Below are positions 6,329 through 8,743 of a stretch of DNA of 8,743 bases, one piece after another. Every line of letters starts with the position of its first letter. Positions within the stretch are counted from its first letter, which is position 1. Origin of the DNA: an uncultured Devosia sp. (lineage in GTDB: Bacteria > Pseudomonadota > Alphaproteobacteria > Rhizobiales > Devosiaceae); the NCBI GenBank assembly GCA_934553185.1, contig CAKTFF010000068.1:1-8743 (forward strand), read 5' to 3'. The position numbers and the translations under genes are program-made. Under the pieces are notes generated by a model. The model was not told the DNA's origin and searched no databases. It saw only the letters and a list, made by a program, of their open reading frames with translations.

Positions 6329-7720
6329 TTAGTCGAGCACGAAGCCGACCGAACCGCTGAAGGCGCCGCGCATTTCGCCCGTGCTGCCCACGCCGTACAT
6401 GTTCTCGATGCGCCCCAAGAAGATGCCCTCGGCATCGCTGGCCGCCATAGACTTGTCTGTGGGCACGGGGATCATGTTGGCGGGGCTGGGCTGCACCAGG
6501 AACGGGGTGACCAGGATCACCAGTTCGGTTTGCTGGGTCTGGAAATCGCGAGAGCGGAACAGCGCACCCAGGATCGGGATATTGCCCAAGCCGGGCAACT
6601 GCTCGATCTGCTGACGCGTGGTCTCCTGAAGGAGCCCGCCAATCGCCAGGGTCGTGCCCGCCTGCAGCTCAACAGAGGTGTTGGCCTGCCGCTTGGTCAT
6701 CGAGCCGTCGGACTGGGGGTCTGACACCGAGGTGTTGACGGTGAGCGCGATCAGGCCATTGGCCTTGACGACGGGGGTGAAGGCCAGTTCCACGCCATAG
6801 GGCTTGAAGGTGACCGAGCGTGCGCCGGTCAGCGGGTCGATAGTTGCGTAGGGTACTTCGCCGCCGGCCAGGAACTCGGCCGACTGGCCGGAAATGGCGG
6901 TGAGTGTGGGCTGCGCCAGGATGCGCAGGCCGCCGCGTGTCTCAAGCGCACGGATGGCGGCATTGATCTGGGCGTCGCCGAGCGGGAAGTCCCCTGCCAC
7001 GCCGCTAGGGCTGGCGGCCAGGCTGTTGTTGAAGCCGAAATTGGCATTGCCGACGCTGAGAGAGCCAGACAGATTGATGCCGAACTGCTTGGCCACGTTA
7101 CGGTTCACTTCCGATACCGTGACCTGCAGCATGACCTGTTGCGAGCCGATGACCTTAATCAGGCTGCCCTCGCTGTCGGACTCCGAAATCGCATTGGCCA
7201 TTGCTTCTGCGTTGGCTTTGTCTTCAGCCGTCAGAACCGTGCCTGTCAGCACGAAGTAAAGCTTATCGTTGACCGTCGAGTCCGAAAGAGTTTCGACCTT
7301 GATGTTGGAGCCAGGAATAACCCTAGCCAGGGCTGCTTCTAGCGCACGACCGGCTTCGAATGGCGGCTGCTTGATGTTAACGTTCAAAACACTAATGGTG
7401 CGTCCGGCATCATCGAGGAAGAAGATGTTGGTCTGTCCTTCCGCCATGCCCTGCAGAATGGCGCGAGTGCGGGTGCGCATGATGGCAGCGGCCAAACTGG
7501 GCTGGGACACAATCACTTCGGCGACTCCCGCCGGCAGATCGACCAGCATGGACTTGTTGACGTCGATCTCCACGGCGCGCGTTGCTCCATAGGCAGTCGC
7601 GGCAATCGTCAGGTGGTTTTCCTGTGCCATTGCAGCGCCGGAGAGCAGAGCCATGGACAGCATGGGCAGAGCCAGCAGAGCGGCGAGGCGGTGGCGGAGG
7701 GTGGTGTGTTGCTTGATCAT
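6329..7720 (-). CDS. cpaC: CpaC/RcpA, outer-membrane secretin of the Tad pilus
   Basis: The 463-residue product forms the outer-membrane channel through which the pilus emerges. It has a Sec signal peptide: basic HTTLRHR, a hydrophobic core, and a predicted cut after residue 32 in SGAAMA|QENH. The mature N-terminus (about residues 48-118) matches the pilus/T2SS N-terminal domain that begins ATRAVEIDVNKS and continues through LVDLPAGVAEVIVS. The C-terminal secretin domain spans about 250-410 and contains the signature LPGLGNIPILGALF (375-388) followed by RSRDFQTQQTELVILVTPFL. An ATG at 7726 is also in frame, but the ribosome binding site abuts it with no spacer and sits 6 nt from the ATG at 7720, so I chose the latter. 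It has no lipobox of its own, so an accessory lipoprotein is likely needed for targeting. An internal segment around residues 94-173 is unusually AT-rich for the locus. Length is typical or slightly short. Confidence 0.95.
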   Translation of the reverse strand: MIKQHTTLRHRLAALLALPMLSMALLSGAAMAQENHLTIAATAYGATRAVEIDVNKSMLVDLPAGVAEVIVSQPSLAAAIMRTRTRAILQGMAEGQTNIFFLDDAGRTISVLNVNIKQPPFEAGRALEAALARVIPGSNIKVETLSDSTVNDKLYFVLTGTVLTAEDKANAEAMANAISESDSEGSLIKVIGSQQVMLQVTVSEVNRNVAKQFGINLSGSLSVGNANFGFNNSLAASPSGVAGDFPLGDAQINAAIRALETRGGLRILAQPTLTAISGQSAEFLAGGEVPYATIDPLTGARSVTFKPYGVELAFTPVVKANGLIALTVNTSVSDPQSDGSMTKRQANTSVELQAGTTLAIGGLLQETTRQQIEQLPGLGNIPILGALFRSRDFQTQQTELVILVTPFLVQPSPANMIPVPTDKSMAASDAEGIFLGRIENMYGVGSTGEMRGAFSGSVGFVLD

Positions 7721-7726
7721 GATCAT

Positions 7727-7733
7727 CTCCGCC
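7727..7733 (-). promoter_or_regulatory. Ribosome binding site deciding the cpaC start
   Basis: GGCGGAG on the minus strand lies between the cpaB stop codon and two in-frame ATGs. It touches the first ATG (7726) directly and is 6 nt from the second (7720). Ribosomes need a spacer, so the second ATG is the likelier initiator and the protein is two residues shorter than the longest reading. Confidence 0.7.
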
Positions 7734-8657
7734 CTACTGGGGGATCACCTGGGGGTCGACGGATAGGTCCGACTGGGGGGCGCTGAAGCTGTTGGGGTCG
7801 GCGTATATATTGGGATCCGCCGACGGGACCTGGCCGGCCATGGGCGTGCCTGAACCGGCCTGAATGGATTGGTCGCGGCCGAAGCGGATCAGCCGCACCG
7901 TCGGGTTGGTGTCGGCGGCAATGGCTGGGCCCTTGTTGAAGTCGACCACCGAGCGAAGTGTCAGCGACAGCTGGCCAAGCGTTGCAGCATTGATCAGCGT
8001 TTCGGCCTGGCCGGGATCGAGTTCGAGCGTGGCGATGGTGGAACTGTCGAAGGTGACGGGGGTGGTGCCGGTGGCTTGGGGGTCTTCCTGACCGCCGGTT
8101 GCGCCCAGCTCACCCAGCCGCTTGCCAATGGCCAGCACGCGCACATTGGAGAGGATGACTTCGGACTGCTGACCGGTTTCGGTTTGTGTGGTCAGGACCA
8201 CGTCGACATGGTCATTGGGAATAACGAAGCCGCCAGCGCTCGATACGGCGGAAACGCCCACCGACACGCCGCGCATGCCTTCCGACAGCACAGCCGAGAG
8301 ATAGCCCTGATCGGCGCGGACGAGCTTGGCCTCACGGATCGGCTCGCCGGGGAAAAATTCGAAGCGGACCACGGCGCCGGTGAGTTCCTGGGGCGCTTCG
8401 GGCATGGTCGCGATGGTGACGTATTCGGGGCGAACGGCGGTTTCGGGCCAATCCTGCCACTCAAGTGTTTCCGCATTGAGCCGCTGGCCGATGCCGATGG
8501 CCGATTTGGCGACCAGGACCTGGGTCTTGGCTTCCTCGACGACCTCGGTGCTGACGACCTGCTGGGGGGCGGGACGGCCGCCTCGGGTGACCAGGAAAGC
8601 TGCCAGACCGCCGGCCACAAGTGCCACAATCAACAAGATGATACGCGCCGGCTTCAT
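7734..8657 (-). CDS. cpaB: CpaB/RcpC, periplasmic Tad pilus assembly protein with SAF domain
   Basis: The 307-residue protein is anchored by one N-terminal hydrophobic helix (about residues 6-24) with the rest in the periplasm, where CpaB/RcpC supports the secretin. A SAF domain spans about residues 45-113 (TQVLVAKSAIGIGQRL, then FFPGEPIREAKLV). It is followed by the RcpC/CpaB domain at about 120-240 (GMRGVSVGVSAVSSAGGFVIPNDHVDVV; key part GFVIPNDHVDVV). The C-terminal 40 residues are rich in Pro, Asp and Ser and probably disordered. GGAG (8667-8664) lies 6 nt before the ATG. The stop TAG is 13 nt before the chosen cpaC start. It is the first gene of the operon visible here. Genes for pilin and prepilin peptidase, usual upstream neighbours, are beyond the window if present. 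Length and domain order are normal for the family. Confidence 0.94.
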   Translation of the reverse strand: MKPARIILLIVALVAGGLAAFLVTRGGRPAPQQVVSTEVVEEAKTQVLVAKSAIGIGQRLNAETLEWQDWPETAVRPEYVTIATMPEAPQELTGAVVRFEFFPGEPIREAKLVRADQGYLSAVLSEGMRGVSVGVSAVSSAGGFVIPNDHVDVVLTTQTETGQQSEVILSNVRVLAIGKRLGELGATGGQEDPQATGTTPVTFDSSTIATLELDPGQAETLINAATLGQLSLTLRSVVDFNKGPAIAADTNPTVRLIRFGRDQSIQAGSGTPMAGQVPSADPNIYADPNSFSAPQSDLSVDPQVIPQ

Positions 8658-8725
8658 GCCCCACTCCGGTTGTACGCGGGCCTATTTCGCCCAATTGAAC
8701 CGTGTGGAAGTGTGAACCCAAAGGG

Positions 8726-8740
8726 TCAAAGTTTGGTTAA
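8726..8740 (-). promoter_or_regulatory. Possible CtrA-like binding box upstream of cpaB (TTAA-N7-TTGA)
   Basis: Read in the direction of the operon, TTAA, seven bases and TTGA match the CtrA consensus TTAA-N7-TTAA at 7 of 8 positions. The first half also reads TTAACCAA, one base off the alternative CtrA octamer TTAACCAT. The box lies 69-83 nt upstream of the cpaB ATG in otherwise non-coding sequence. CtrA controls Tad pilus genes in Caulobacter, which makes the site plausible. No clear -10 element was found, and upstream genes outside the window could also drive cpaB by readthrough. Confidence 0.33.
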
Positions 8741-8743
8741 CCG

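Noticed and set aside
8715..8738. Imperfect inverted repeat AACCCAAA / TTTGGTT upstream of cpaB.
   Set aside because: It has a one-base bulge, a short stem and no U tract. It overlaps the CtrA-like box and may be a by-product of it, and I see no independent function.
1..8743. CRISPR arrays, insertion sequences, tRNA/rRNA genes and phage or plasmid hallmarks.
   Set aside because: No repeat-spacer pattern, transposase, terminal repeats or structural RNA was seen. Nearly all sequence is accounted for by ghrA and Tad genes.

Overview
This window carries most of a Tad/Flp (type IVc) pilus assembly locus from a high-GC alphaproteobacterium. The gene content, the order cpaB-cpaC-cpaE-cpaF-tadB-tadC, and the adjacent GhrA-type reductase suggest Hyphomicrobiales. 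A Devosia-like genus is my best guess from protein flavour, but no rRNA or other taxonomic marker is present to confirm it.

Layout. Bases 2-568 (+) are the 3' part of a glyoxylate/hydroxypyruvate reductase gene (ghrA type) that begins outside the window. Bases 658-1428 (+) encode a TPR lipoprotein of the TadD type. A perfect 47-nt hairpin at 1446-1492, A-rich on its left and T-rich on its right, separates it from the convergent pilus operon and probably terminates transcription from both sides. From 8657 down to 1507, all on the minus strand, lie cpaB, cpaC, cpaE, cpaF, tadB and tadC. The gaps between them run from a 1-nt overlap to 38 nt, so they look like one polycistronic unit. No gene-free stretch exceeds 89 nt.

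How the parts work together. CpaC is the outer-membrane secretin and CpaB its periplasmic partner. CpaE (TadZ) is a ParA-like localisation protein with a degenerate receiver domain. CpaF (TadA) is the hexameric secretion ATPase that drives the inner-membrane platform TadB/TadC. The TadD-type lipoprotein is a candidate outer-membrane or pilotin-like partner of the secretin. The pilin, the prepilin peptidase (CpaA) and the pseudopilins TadE/F/G are not in the window. Pilin and cpaA would be expected beyond base 8743.

The region is mostly a conventional Tad locus, and I do not see a previously undescribed system. Points that deserve a second look are: no cpaD between cpaC and cpaE; one-mismatch CtrA-like boxes upstream of both pilus transcription units; the inverted, convergent tadD with its perfect terminator hairpin; non-canonical key residues in CpaE; and an AT-richer patch inside cpaC.
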